Origin: CANMIH01 sp049116335
GTDB taxonomy: Bacteria; Pseudomonadota; Alphaproteobacteria; Rhodobacterales; Rhodobacteraceae
Direction: 5' to 3'
Assembly: GCA_049116335.1 (NCBI GenBank)
Contig: JAGDYZ010000017.1
Coordinates: forward strand, 29,212-93,211
Length of the DNA stretch: 64,000 nt
Made by a program: the position numbers and the translations under genes. The notes below the pieces were generated by a model, which was not told where the DNA came from, searched no databases, and worked only from the letters and a program-made list of their open reading frames with translations. Positions 1-8,827 of the stretch are shown piece by piece (position 1 is the stretch's first letter; each line of letters starts with the position of its first letter).

Positions 1-2
1 CG

Positions 3-581
3 CTCAAAAGAAACGACTGTGACGCCCGTCTGACAAATGACTCCCAAGAGATCCTCAACGCCGATCGTGTGATCTTGCCCGGGGTTGGTGCCTTTGGGCG
101 CGCTGCCGAAAAGCTACGGACCATGGGGCTTGATGACGTCATCCACAGCTATATCGAACAAGAACGGCCCTTTATGGGGATCTGTGTAGGCATGCAGCTT
201 CTGATGGAGAAAGGGATGGAATTTGGCGAGCATGCAGGGCTTGGTCTTTTCAAAGGAACCGTTGAAAAAATCGATGCCAAGGACAGCAGCGGAGCGGCGC
301 TTCCGGTGCCTGTCATTGGTTGGAACAGCTTAGAGAAACCCTCAGATGCGCGCTGGAACAACACCGCGCTGTCCGGTGTCCCAGATGACGCTGCGTTCTA
401 CTTTGTACATAGCTATTCCGCCCGTCCATCCGACACGAAAGATATCTGTGCCACGGCCCCGGTAGGAGATACGGATGTGGTCGCCGCCATTCAAAGGGAC
501 AACATCCTTGGGGTCCAATTTCACCCTGAGCGATCCGCCGACCATGGCATTGGAATGATTTCCACATTTCTCAACAGCTGA
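3..581 (+). CDS. hisH: HisH-type glutamine amidotransferase, 5' end outside the window
   Basis: The reading frame is open from the first bases, so the start lies upstream; the GTG at 69 is internal because the residues before it fit the HisH N-terminal domain. Class I glutamine amidotransferase hallmarks are present: the nucleophile Cys codon at 183-185 in a GICVGMQ motif, and the His/Glu pair at 522-530 in GVQFHPE. HisH supplies ammonia to HisF in histidine synthesis, but paralogues serve surface-sugar pathways, where they aminate with a HisF-like partner. The next gene is a glycosyltransferase-like protein, not another his gene, so I favour a polysaccharide-linked paralogue, though this is unproven. 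The family assignment is firm and the pathway is uncertain. Confidence 0.88.
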   Translation, partial: LKRNDCDARLTNDSQEILNADRVILPGVGAFGRAAEKLRTMGLDDVIHSYIEQERPFMGICVGMQLLMEKGMEFGEHAGLGLFKGTVEKIDAKDSSGAALPVPVIGWNSLEKPSDARWNNTALSGVPDDAAFYFVHSYSARPSDTKDICATAPVGDTDVVAAIQRDNILGVQFHPERSADHGIGMISTFLNS

Positions 582-593
582 CACGCAACGCGG

Positions 594-1868
594 ATGACCA
601 AAGGATTTCCAGAAAAAGGGACTGTTGACGTGCTCTTGGTCACCTATGGTGGGGGGCATGTCCAAATGGTTCTGCCCGTTGCCCAAGAGCTGGTGAAACG
701 CGGCAAACGCATTGCCGTTTTTGCACTGACCACCGCGATTTCCGCATTCGAAAAAACCGGGCTGCGTTACTTTTCCTATGAAGACCTTCCTCAGGCACAG
801 ACCGGACAAGCTCAGTCCGCTGGGGCCCGTCTTATGGGCAACGTCGATCCGAACGGGCCTGTTTCGCCCGCGGAAAGCCGCGCGTATCACGGACTGAATT
901 TCCTGGACCTTGAACAGCAGTTGGGAAAAGAGGCCGCACAGGCGCGTTATGATGAAATGGGCCGCGCAAGCTTTTTTCCAGAAACTTTGATGAAAGAGGT
1001 GCTGGCCGACGTGCAACCAGCTGTTGTGGTTGCAACCAATTCGCCGCGTACTGAGCGTGCCGCCATTGAGGCCGCACGAGATCTGAAGATCCCTGCCCTT
1101 TGCATGGTCGATATGTTTGCCCTCCAAGAGATTGCCTGGATCAAACATCCCGACTTTGCTGATACAGTCTGTGTTTTAAATCCTGCTGTGCGCGATATGT
1201 TTGTCACCAACGGGCGCCGTCCAGAGAACCTGGTTGTAACCGGCAATCCAGCGTTTGATCTACTGCATGCCCCCGAAACTCTTTCATCGGGGCAGAACAT
1301 GCGCCACGAACGGGGGTGGGGAAGCAACGGCAGACGCGTCGTCCTATTTGCCAGCACACCAGAAGCCCCGGTCCATCCCTTTACTGGTGTTGCCGGTGAC
1401 CCCACATTTCCGCAGCGCATTGAGACACAGGTCAGGGCTATTCTGGCGCAACGCACTGATGTTGACCTTGTTCTGCGCCGCCATCCGAGCGAAGAGCAAT
1501 TTGTCGAGACCAGTGCTTTTGTCCATCACAGTCCGAGATCAGACGACATCAATTCGCTCTTGCATGCTGTTGATATTGTTATCGTGACTGTCTCTACAGT
1601 CGGGTTGCAGGGGCACCTTGCGGGTCGGCCTGTCATCACGGTGTCTGGATCAATTTTCGACAGAGATGCGCCCTTCGCAGATTTTGGCATGGCAACCGCT
1701 GTGCACAACGAAACTGAGCTATTGCATGTCTTGAACCAAACCATCAAAGAGACCAGTTCGGCAGCGCCGTTTCCAGCACGCGCGCGTCAAAGTGCGACCT
1801 CTAATGTCACTTATGAAATCTTGTCACTGCTAGACGGTTTAGCTCCTGCGTCTAGTGGATCGGATTGA
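594..1868 (+). CDS. GT-B-like glycosyltransferase / polysaccharide biosynthesis protein
   Basis: Predicted 424 residues beginning 12 bases after the hisH-type stop, so probably the same operon. The N-terminus (VDVLLVTYGGGHVQMVLPVAQEL) reads like the first Rossmann half of GT-B glycosyltransferases and UDP-GlcNAc 2-epimerase-like proteins. A mid-protein VVTGNPAFD and a later VLRRHPSEE are typical of capsule or teichoic-type GT-B transferases. No signal peptide or clear membrane segment is visible, so it probably acts in the cytoplasm or at the inner membrane face. I do not recognise a specific family; a DUF354 or epimerase-like member is possible. With the HisH-type neighbour it suggests the end of an O-antigen, capsule or flagellin-glycan gene set. 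Confidence 0.6.
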   Translation: MTKGFPEKGTVDVLLVTYGGGHVQMVLPVAQELVKRGKRIAVFALTTAISAFEKTGLRYFSYEDLPQAQTGQAQSAGARLMGNVDPNGPVSPAESRAYHGLNFLDLEQQLGKEAAQARYDEMGRASFFPETLMKEVLADVQPAVVVATNSPRTERAAIEAARDLKIPALCMVDMFALQEIAWIKHPDFADTVCVLNPAVRDMFVTNGRRPENLVVTGNPAFDLLHAPETLSSGQNMRHERGWGSNGRRVVLFASTPEAPVHPFTGVAGDPTFPQRIETQVRAILAQRTDVDLVLRRHPSEEQFVETSAFVHHSPRSDDINSLLHAVDIVIVTVSTVGLQGHLAGRPVITVSGSIFDRDAPFADFGMATAVHNETELLHVLNQTIKETSSAAPFPARARQSATSNVTYEILSLLDGLAPASSGSD

Positions 1869-1898
1869 CAATGATAGACACCGGTACTGACGGCTAGG

Positions 1899-2060
1899 TT
1901 ATGAAGATGTAGCCATAGGGCGTGCGGCCGCTATCTCCGCGACCATGGGCTCAAACTGGTCTGTACACTTCCGACGCTTGGCCAGTCACGTCCCCCTTCA
2001 GAGCTCTGGAATAGACCCTAGACAACTGTCCTGATTTCTGGGGCTGTTTTTACTTGCGCA
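1899..2060 (-). mobile_element. possible IS3-type insertion sequence end (remnant)
   Basis: The space between the glycosyltransferase and the HAD gene holds no intact gene. On the minus strand a short stretch ending at 1899 would read KRRKCTDQFEPMVAEIAA, which resembles the first residues of IS3-family OrfA transposases. The sequence beside it (2020-2045) resembles a terminal region. The rest of the transposase is absent. A GGGGCTG/CAGCCCC pair near 2039-2078 could form a weak hairpin. Treat as a suggestion only. Confidence 0.25.
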
Positions 2061-2107
2061 GTTTTAGGGCGCAGCCCCAAACAAACCAACCAAAGTGTTT
2101 GAAATCC

Positions 2108-2824
2108 TCAACTGCGATTGAGCCTCTCTTCCAGATAAGCGGGCAGTTCTTTGATCGACGATAAGACAATGCTGGCGTCAGGCTCCAAATCCTGACGATC
2201 GGCAGGCCCGGTCAACACAGCCACACAGGCCCCTGCCCCTGCATTCTGTCCGCAATGCATATCGTGTGTGCTGTCTCCAACAAACACAATCTCAGAAGCC
2301 GCCAGGCCGTGAAGATTGCAAAACCCATTGATCATCCCGGGTTCCGGTTTACGGCCATAGCCACTGTCGGACCCACAGACAAAATCAAACAGATCAAACG
2401 CGCCAGCTGCAGTAAGTTGGTTGCGGGCTCCGGCCTCATAATCGTTGGTCGCAACCCCCAGTTTCAGGCCGAGCCCCCGCAGCTCCCCCATCACTTTTTT
2501 CAGATCACAGACTGGATGCACAGGAAGGTCCAGCAGCTCTTGCTGTGTCAGCGCCTGAATGTCTTCTAGGGTTTTTCCAGGGGTCAGTGCCGCCCAAGCC
2601 GCGTCGACCTCAGCCGCACTCGCGTTGACGATAAGCGATCCGACCCGAAAGGTTCGTGTTTCAAGGTCATAGCCAACCGCCTCCGCTAGCCGTGCTTTCA
2701 ATGTTTCGTCATCTGCGGCCAGATGGACAAGCATGCGATCGCAGAATGTGGCCCACGTTGCTTGGAAATCGAAGAGGGTTCCATCTTTATCGAACAACAC
2801 CGCTCGAAGTTTTGGTGATGTCAT
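2108..2824 (-). CDS. HAD-superfamily phosphatase (Gph-like)
   Basis: 238 residues. The four HAD motifs are visible: nucleophile Asp12 and Asp14 in FDKDGT, the threonine of motif II in VATND, the motif III lysine in RKPEPGM, and the acidic motif IV in GDSTHD. The cap is of the phosphoglycolate-phosphatase kind. The product should remove phosphate from a small cytosolic metabolite. Its start overlaps the stop of the upstream phosphatase-superfamily gene by four bases, so it is the last gene of the leftward importer operon. That suggests it dephosphorylates a product of the imported compound rather than phosphoglycolate itself. Family certain, substrate unknown. Confidence 0.85.
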   Translation of the reverse strand: MTSPKLRAVLFDKDGTLFDFQATWATFCDRMLVHLAADDETLKARLAEAVGYDLETRTFRVGSLIVNASAAEVDAAWAALTPGKTLEDIQALTQQELLDLPVHPVCDLKKVMGELRGLGLKLGVATNDYEAGARNQLTAAGAFDLFDFVCGSDSGYGRKPEPGMINGFCNLHGLAASEIVFVGDSTHDMHCGQNAGAGACVAVLTGPADRQDLEPDASIVLSSIKELPAYLEERLNRS

Positions 2825-3675
2825 TGCTTGCCTTTCGACATGTCGCCAAGAAACACATCGCCTTTCATGGTGTCCGGGATCTCGGCCCCCAGAAGGTTGA
2901 GAACGGTTGGAGCCAGCTGTCGCTGATCCAGCAAGATGTCCTCATCCACACCCTCTGCGGCACCAAAGTAATACAGGGCGAAATCACGCTGGGTTTCTGA
3001 GTTGCCACCGTGGTGACCGCGCTCATTTTGACCATGATCTGCGGTCACAATCACTTCGTAGCCGTCACGGCGCCAGCGGGTGATGTATTGCGCAAGCTTC
3101 TCATCGAGGTGGAAAATCGCTTGATCCATCTCCTGACATTCATGGCAGAACCGGTGCCCCATGCTGTCGAGGGTGCAGGTGTGCAAGATGCCGTAATCAA
3201 TGCCAAATCGCTGGGTCAACATGGTCAGGGTCGCAAACAGATCCGCATCCGCAGGCGTGGCCTGGTTGATCAGATTGTACCCGGTCATGGTGTGAAACCG
3301 GCCATGGTTGATAGTCGCGTTGTCCGGCTCGTCATATTCGAGATCCATCACTGGATCGAAAGGCGCACGGTTGAAAAACTCGGACCAATAAGAATGCGTC
3401 ACCGCGCCGGTCACGCCCCCCGCCTTGCGGGTTTCGCTAAAGATATCAGGCATATCCACGCGGAACACGTTGTCATTGCCGGTCACCCCATGCTCTGCGG
3501 GGGCAACGCCGGTGTGGATCGAGGCATAGCAGCTTGCCGAGGTGGACGGCAGCACCGCCCGCATCTTCCATTTGCGCGCCTCGCCGGATTCAACCCAGCC
3601 TTCAAGATTGCCAAACAGCGGCCAATTGCGCCACGGCACCCCATCCAGAACGATTAGGAGAAGTTTGTTTTTCAT
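2821..3675 (-). CDS. alkaline-phosphatase-superfamily hydrolase (phosphodiesterase/phosphonate-hydrolase type)
   Basis: 284 residues without a signal peptide, so apparently cytoplasmic, unlike secreted alkaline phosphatases. Superfamily metal sites can be followed: LLIVLDG at the N-terminus, a nucleophile region PSTSASCYASIHTG, an LDSMGH segment and a TADHGQNERGHHGG segment. The closest kinds are nucleotide pyrophosphatase/phosphodiesterases and phosphonoacetate hydrolases. It starts three bases after the ABC ATPase gene and overlaps the HAD gene, so transport and hydrolysis are co-expressed. I infer that it opens an imported phosphodiester or phosphonate and that the HAD enzyme then removes the remaining phosphate. 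The substrate cannot be read from the sequence. Confidence 0.8.
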   Translation of the reverse strand: MKNKLLLIVLDGVPWRNWPLFGNLEGWVESGEARKWKMRAVLPSTSASCYASIHTGVAPAEHGVTGNDNVFRVDMPDIFSETRKAGGVTGAVTHSYWSEFFNRAPFDPVMDLEYDEPDNATINHGRFHTMTGYNLINQATPADADLFATLTMLTQRFGIDYGILHTCTLDSMGHRFCHECQEMDQAIFHLDEKLAQYITRWRRDGYEVIVTADHGQNERGHHGGNSETQRDFALYYFGAAEGVDEDILLDQRQLAPTVLNLLGAEIPDTMKGDVFLGDMSKGKQ

Positions 3676-3678
3676 CGC

Positions 3679-5313
3679 TCAGTTTCCTGCGCTTTCCATT
3701 TTCCGATGGGCCAGAACGTCCTCTAGCCAGCCAAGTTTCATTTCCGGCACTGAGGACAGCAATAGATCGGTGTAGTCATCAAATGGAGGCGCCAGAACCT
3801 TGGACTTCGCCCCATATCTTACGACCTCACCTTGATACATAACGGCAATGGAATCCGAGATGGCTTTGACCGTTGCAAGGTCATGTGTGATGAACAAGAA
3901 ACTCACGCCTTCGATTTTCTGAAGGTTCAGCAGCAATTTGAGAATGCCATCCGCCACCAGAGGATCAAGGGCGCTGGTGACCTCGTCACAGATGATCAGC
4001 TTTGGCTTGGCCGCAAGCGCACGTGCAATGCAAACCCGTTGCTTTTGCCCACCGGACAACTCGGCCGGGTAGCGATCCCGAAATTCCGGGCCAAGCTCGA
4101 TTTCTTCCAACAGTTCGTTCACGCGCTTATCGCGCGCAGCACCTTTCAAACCGAAGTAAAACTCAAGCGGGCGCCCGATGATCCCTGCCACAGTTTGGCG
4201 CGGGTTCATGGCCACATCCGCCATCTGATAGATCATCTGCAATTCACGGAGATCTTCCTTGGTCCGTTCCGCCAGTTCCGCAGAAAGTGGACGTCCGTCA
4301 AAGATCACTTGTCCGGTGTGCGGCGGCAGCAAGCCGGTGATAACCCGAGCCAAAGTCGATTTGCCCGAACCGGATTCCCCAACCACAGCCAAGGTCTGGC
4401 CAGCGTGAAGTTCGACATCAATGTTTTTCACGACGTCAGCCGACAAACCGGGATACCGGGCACAGATGTTTTCGATCTTCAGAACCGGAGCATCCGTCGG
4501 CGCCTTTTCCTCATGTTCAATAGACCGGACGGAAACAAGAGCCCGCGTGTAGTCTTCTTTCGGACGATTGATGATCTGATCAGTCTCTCCATGTTCGACC
4601 GTGTTGCCGTGCTGCAGGACCATAATCTCATCAGAGACCTGCGCCACCACAGCTAGATCATGGGTGATGTATAGAGCTGCCACACCCGTGTCATGGATCG
4701 CATCTTTGATTGCCGCAAGCACATCAATCTGCGTGGTCACGTCAAGCGCCGTGGTGGGCTCATCGAAGATCACAAGATCTGGCTGTGGACAGAGCGCCAT
4801 GGCGGTCATGACCCGCTGAAGCTGTCCCCCTGATACCTGATGGGGATATCGGCTGCCGATGTTCTTTGGATCAGGAAGCCCCAGCTTTTCAAACAAAGTG
4901 ATGGCCCGCGCCTCGGCCTCTGACCTGCTGCAAAGCTTATGGCGTACGCAGGTTTCCACCACTTGATCCATCAACCGTTTTGAAGGGTTGAACGACGCAG
5001 CCGCCGATTGCGAGACATAAGTGACCTCATGGCCTCGTAGTTTGCGAAGATCCCCTACCGAGCCTTTGAGGATGTCTCGTCCGTTGATCGACACCTCACC
5101 ACCGGTGATCTCCACACCACCCCGGCCATAGGCCAATGCAGAAAGACCAATGGTCGATTTTCCGGCCCCGGATTCACCAATTAATCCGAGAACACGACCC
5201 TTGGCGAGGTCAAAGCTGACACCATGCACGATTTCGACATCAAATGGTTTGCCCTGAGGTGGCACCACATGGGCGCCAATTTTCAGGTTACGTACTTTCA
5301 GAAGATCCGTCAT
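3679..5313 (-). CDS. fused peptide-type ABC transporter ATPase (DppD-DppF type)
   Basis: 544 residues with two complete ABC modules: the first has Walker A GESGAGKST and signature VSGGQLQR, the second GESGSGKST and LSGGQKQR. Each has its own Walker B and the C-terminal region seen in oligopeptide-type ATPases. It powers the two permeases encoded just upstream. I place the start at the ATG whose first base is 5313, forming an ATGA overlap with the permease stop; a longer upstream frame would lie wholly inside the permease gene. The fused form is common for this importer class in alphaproteobacteria. The 46.5 kb gene is a paralogue. Confidence 0.92.
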   Translation of the reverse strand: MTDLLKVRNLKIGAHVVPPQGKPFDVEIVHGVSFDLAKGRVLGLIGESGAGKSTIGLSALAYGRGGVEITGGEVSINGRDILKGSVGDLRKLRGHEVTYVSQSAAASFNPSKRLMDQVVETCVRHKLCSRSEAEARAITLFEKLGLPDPKNIGSRYPHQVSGGQLQRVMTAMALCPQPDLVIFDEPTTALDVTTQIDVLAAIKDAIHDTGVAALYITHDLAVVAQVSDEIMVLQHGNTVEHGETDQIINRPKEDYTRALVSVRSIEHEEKAPTDAPVLKIENICARYPGLSADVVKNIDVELHAGQTLAVVGESGSGKSTLARVITGLLPPHTGQVIFDGRPLSAELAERTKEDLRELQMIYQMADVAMNPRQTVAGIIGRPLEFYFGLKGAARDKRVNELLEEIELGPEFRDRYPAELSGGQKQRVCIARALAAKPKLIICDEVTSALDPLVADGILKLLLNLQKIEGVSFLFITHDLATVKAISDSIAVMYQGEVVRYGAKSKVLAPPFDDYTDLLLSSVPEMKLGWLEDVLAHRKMESAGN

Positions 5314-6125
5314 CAGCGGCCCCCTTTCAGACTTGTGGTGCGTGAAAGCACCCAATCCGCTACAAGATTGACTGAAATCGCCAGTGACGCGATGGCGAAA
5401 GCTGGCACCAGCGCCGCGGGAATGCCGTAAACGATGCCCTCTTTGTTTTCTTTCACGATGCCACCCCAATCCGCAGCGGGAGGCTGGATGCCGAGGCCGA
5501 GGAAAGACAGGGTCGACACAAACAGGACCATGAAGATAAAGCGCAGGCCCAGTTCGGCCACCAATGGCGACAGGGTGTTGGGAAGAATTTCGCGGAAGAC
5601 AATCCAGCGTGTTCCCTCACCGCGCAGCCTGGCCGCTTCAACGTAATCCATCACGTTCACGTCCTGTGCGACGGCGCGCGCCAATCGATATACGCGAGTG
5701 GTATCAAGAAGCCCCATGACGAGGATCAAGACTGGTAGAGTGACCGGCACCACCGAGAGAACAACAAGCGAAAAGATGAGGGTTGGGATCGACATGATGA
5801 GGTCGATAAATCGCGACAGGAGCATATCAACCCAGCCGCCCACAACAACAGCCGTAAGCGCCAAGGTGGATCCGAGTGTAAAGGACAAGATCGTGGCGGC
5901 GGAGGCCACAAAGATCGTTGTGCGCCCCCCATGGATCATCCGGCTCAACAGATCGCGGCCAATGCCGTCTGTTCCAAGCCAATGCTCCGACGACATGGGT
6001 TCCCAAACGTCGCCAACAATCGCACCCAGCTCATAGGGCGCGATCAAAGGTGCGAACAAAGCAGCCAGAAAATAGGCTGAGGTGAAGACAAGCCCGATGA
6101 GGGCGCTGGTCGGAATGCGGCTCAT
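5313..6125 (-). CDS. ABC transporter permease, DppC type
   Basis: 270 residues with an N-terminal membrane helix, the short periplasmic segment with WLGTDGIGRDLLSRM typical of DppC/OppC proteins, and five further hydrophobic segments. The EAA loop (YVEAARLRGEGTRWIVFREILPN in the protein) is the contact site for the ATPase. It overlaps the preceding permease stop by four bases. It forms the inner-membrane channel with the DppB-type protein. The substrate class (peptide, nickel, sugar or phospho-compound) cannot be told from a permease alone. Confidence 0.92.
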   Translation of the reverse strand: MSRIPTSALIGLVFTSAYFLAALFAPLIAPYELGAIVGDVWEPMSSEHWLGTDGIGRDLLSRMIHGGRTTIFVASAATILSFTLGSTLALTAVVVGGWVDMLLSRFIDLIMSIPTLIFSLVVLSVVPVTLPVLILVMGLLDTTRVYRLARAVAQDVNVMDYVEAARLRGEGTRWIVFREILPNTLSPLVAELGLRFIFMVLFVSTLSFLGLGIQPPAADWGGIVKENKEGIVYGIPAALVPAFAIASLAISVNLVADWVLSRTTSLKGGR

Positions 6126-7081
6126 TTTGGGTGCCTCAGGCGTGGGTTGGCTAAGATCGCAATGATATCAGCGGTGGTGTTCAAAACGATGTAGACTGCG
6201 GCAAAGATCAAACCTGCGGCCTGAACAACCGGCACATCACGTTTGCTAACATGGTCAACCAAGTATTGGCCCATGCCGGGATAGACAAAGACAACTTCAA
6301 CCACCACCACGCCGACAATCAGATAGGCAAGGTTGAGCATCACCACGTTGACAATCGGGGCAATCGCATTTGGCATGGCATGGCTGGCAATGACGCGAAA
6401 TGCTGACAGGCCTTTCAACTCGGCAGTTTCAATATAGGCGCTTTCCATTACGTTTAGGATCGCCGCTCTGGTCATCCGCATCATATGCGCAAGGACCACA
6501 AAGGTGAGCACAATTACCGGCATCGCAATGGCTTCGATTCGGTCAATGAAGTCCATCTCAGGCCGCACGATGGACACCGAAGGCAACCAGCGCAATTTGA
6601 CCGCAACAAGATACATCACCAGATATCCAAGAATAAATTCAGGGATTGAAATCGTTGCGAGTGTCACAGCCGAGATCATTTTGTCTGGCCAGCGATTGCG
6701 AAACTGAACCGCAAGCAGACCAAGAATAATTGCAAGTGGGATAGATACCACCGCTGCACAGGCAGCTAGAAACAACGTGTTTCCAAGCCGCCCAGACAGG
6801 CTCTCCGCAATGTCTTTTCCGTTGGTCAAGGCAGTGCCCAGATCGCCTTGTATGGCGTTACCAAGCCATGAGAAATACCGGCTAAGTGCCGGCTCATTCA
6901 AACCAAGTTCCGCGCGCAGATTGGCCAGAGCTTCCGGAGTGGCGGTTTGACCCAAAATGGTCTGTGCCACGTCACCCGGAAGCATCTGGGTGCCAACGAA
7001 AATCAACGCTGACGCTGCGAGCAAGAGCATAAGCCCCAGCGCAATGCGCTGGGACACCAGTTTTACAACAAGAAAAGACAT
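6122..7081 (-). CDS. ABC transporter permease, DppB type
   Basis: 319 residues with the DppB/OppB pattern: an N-terminal helix, then LPGDVAQTILGQTATPEALANL, the long periplasmic loop, and five helices with an EAA loop near AYIETAELKGLSAFRV. I choose the ATG at 7081 because a longer form would begin inside the binding-protein gene, whose stop is at 7095. Close in sequence to the DppB-type gene at 44.7 kb, so the two cassettes share ancestry. Works with the adjacent DppC-type permease. Confidence 0.9.
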   Translation of the reverse strand: MSFLVVKLVSQRIALGLMLLLAASALIFVGTQMLPGDVAQTILGQTATPEALANLRAELGLNEPALSRYFSWLGNAIQGDLGTALTNGKDIAESLSGRLGNTLFLAACAAVVSIPLAIILGLLAVQFRNRWPDKMISAVTLATISIPEFILGYLVMYLVAVKLRWLPSVSIVRPEMDFIDRIEAIAMPVIVLTFVVLAHMMRMTRAAILNVMESAYIETAELKGLSAFRVIASHAMPNAIAPIVNVVMLNLAYLIVGVVVVEVVFVYPGMGQYLVDHVSKRDVPVVQAAGLIFAAVYIVLNTTADIIAILANPRLRHPK

Positions 7082-7094
7082 CTGCGGAACCCGA

Positions 7095-8642
7095 TCACTC
7101 GAACCAGGTTTTCGAGGCGATGAAACCATTCATCAGGTTGCCATTCGGGTGGGAAACCCATCCGGTGACGTCCTGCTGCATGCCATCAATGAACTGGTTG
7201 AACATCGGGTTGATCAAGCCGCCTTCTTCACGCACCAGACGGCCCATTTTGCCATAGGTCTCTCTGCGTTTGGCTTCGTCCAGTTCCGCGCGCGCTTCCA
7301 AAAGCATCGCGTCGAACTCGGGGCTGTTAAAGTTGGTGTCGTTCCAGTCCGCAGTCGAGAGATAGCCAACCGACCACATCTGATCCTGCACCGGACGACC
7401 ACCCCAGTAGGAGGCACAAAATGGCTTCTTGTTCCACACTTCCGACCAGTACCCATCTGCGGGTTCGCGCTTGAGCTCAAGCGGTATACCGGCAGCTTTG
7501 GCACTTTGCTGGAACAGAGCCGCGGCATCCAGAGCGCCCGCAAAGGCCGCATCCGAAACATGCAGAACGATAGGTGATCCATCGTGGCCCGATTTGGCAT
7601 AATGCTCACGCGCTTTATCCAAGTCGAACTGGCGTTGTTCGATGGTATCGTCGAACAGCGGATAGGCTGCGTTGATCGGGCTGTCGTTCCCAACCGAGCC
7701 ATAGCCCGCCAGAACTTTGTCCACCATTTCTTCGCGGTTGATGGCGTACTTCAGAGCCAAGCGCAGGTCTTTGTTATCAAACGGCGCGGTGTCCGTGTGC
7801 ATTACAAAGATATAGTGGCCTTTGCCGTCTGTGGTTTCGATTTTGATGTGGGGCGCACGCGCAAACAATTTGGCTGTTTTGGGCGACACCAGATTGACGG
7901 CATGAACCTGACCAGACTGGAGCGCCGCTGCGCGAGATGTGTCATCATTGATGACAAGGATTTCATGCGCATCGTAGTGACCGCGGCTGTCGTCCCAGTA
8001 GTCGGCAAATTTTTCGAAGGAATAGCGCACACCAGGTTCGTTGGCTGTCACCTTATAGGGGCCGGTGCCGATACCCGCAGCTGGATCATCAAACCCACCA
8101 TTGGGCTGAATGGCCAGGTGATAGTCGGTCATCAGGTAGGGAAGGTCCGAGTTGGGCGTGGTCAGGTTCACGGTGAAGATATCACCATCAACCGACATGC
8201 TCTCGATGCCTTTCATGATACCCAAAGCGCCTGATTTCGAGTCTTCGTTCGAGTGACGTTCCATGGTCTTGAGAACATCCATCGCTGTCAGCTCTTGACC
8301 GTTGTGGAATTTCACACCCGAGCGGATCTTGAAGTGCCATGTCTGGCCGCCGTTTGCAGGCTCAACACTTTCGGCGAGGCGATACTCAAGGCCGCCATCC
8401 TCGGTCACGTTCAGCAGGGTTTCGGAGTAAGCGCGCAATGCTTGATAGGTCACATGGCTCAGCGAAAGAGCTGGGTCGAGCGTGTTTGTGCTTTCACCGC
8501 CTTTGAGGGCCATGACGAAGGTGCCGCCCTTTTTAGCTGCCGCTTCGGCCATGCTCACAGGGCCAAGCGCCGCTGCGATACCAAGTGCGCTGACGTATCC
8601 TAGAAACGCGCGACGGGACGGTTGGGATTTCATTTTCGACAT
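7095..8642 (-). CDS. Tat-exported substrate-binding protein of a peptide-type ABC importer
   Basis: 515 residues of the SBP_bac_5 family. The N-terminus carries a twin-arginine signal (SRRAFLG, Arg10-Arg11) followed by a hydrophobic stretch and AEA cleavage region, so the protein is probably folded before export. The YRLAESVEP and FHNGQELTAMDVLKTMER segments are typical. It is first in the leftward operon and overlaps no other gene. It resembles the binding protein at 43.1 kb along its length, including a shared DGYWS-VW-KKP pattern near the C-terminus. Peptide-type binding proteins can bind many solutes; the downstream hydrolase and phosphatase point to a phosphorus compound. Confidence 0.9.
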   Translation of the reverse strand: MSKMKSQPSRRAFLGYVSALGIAAALGPVSMAEAAAKKGGTFVMALKGGESTNTLDPALSLSHVTYQALRAYSETLLNVTEDGGLEYRLAESVEPANGGQTWHFKIRSGVKFHNGQELTAMDVLKTMERHSNEDSKSGALGIMKGIESMSVDGDIFTVNLTTPNSDLPYLMTDYHLAIQPNGGFDDPAAGIGTGPYKVTANEPGVRYSFEKFADYWDDSRGHYDAHEILVINDDTSRAAALQSGQVHAVNLVSPKTAKLFARAPHIKIETTDGKGHYIFVMHTDTAPFDNKDLRLALKYAINREEMVDKVLAGYGSVGNDSPINAAYPLFDDTIEQRQFDLDKAREHYAKSGHDGSPIVLHVSDAAFAGALDAAALFQQSAKAAGIPLELKREPADGYWSEVWNKKPFCASYWGGRPVQDQMWSVGYLSTADWNDTNFNSPEFDAMLLEARAELDEAKRRETYGKMGRLVREEGGLINPMFNQFIDGMQQDVTGWVSHPNGNLMNGFIASKTWFE

Positions 8643-8694
8643 AAGCTCCTCCTTGAGTGGGCTGTGGGATCACGTTGTCCCTACCCGATATTTT

Positions 8695-8710
8695 TGTAAT
8701 TTTTATTACA
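8695..8710. promoter_or_regulatory. perfect palindrome between divergent genes, candidate DeoR-type operator
   Basis: TGTAAT-TTTT-ATTACA is an exact inverted repeat in the AT-rich space between the leftward binding-protein gene and the rightward DeoR gene. It lies 52 bases from the former start and about 118 from the latter. Position and symmetry fit an operator, and the divergent regulator is the obvious candidate protein. Binding is inferred. Confidence 0.5.
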
Positions 8711-8827
8711 TTTTCAGTGATACTTCTGCCAGTTTGGAATAAAGTCAACAAAAATAACGTATCGTCGCGAGGGCTTGAACATGAGCGCGAACCACGTCTA
8801 TTTTTGCACCACTACAGGAGAGCAGGC

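Noticed and set aside
342..1148. Long open frame on the minus strand across the hisH-type and glycosyltransferase genes
   Set aside because: It is antisense to two recognisable genes, has no family features and no ribosome site; it follows from codon bias on the other strand.
3010..3657. Open frame on the plus strand inside the AP-superfamily gene
   Set aside because: The opposite strand encodes conserved catalytic motifs, and this frame has none.
3832..4656. 274-codon plus-strand frame inside the ABC ATPase gene
   Set aside because: Shadow of a clear ABC ATPase on the minus strand with both Walker and signature motifs.
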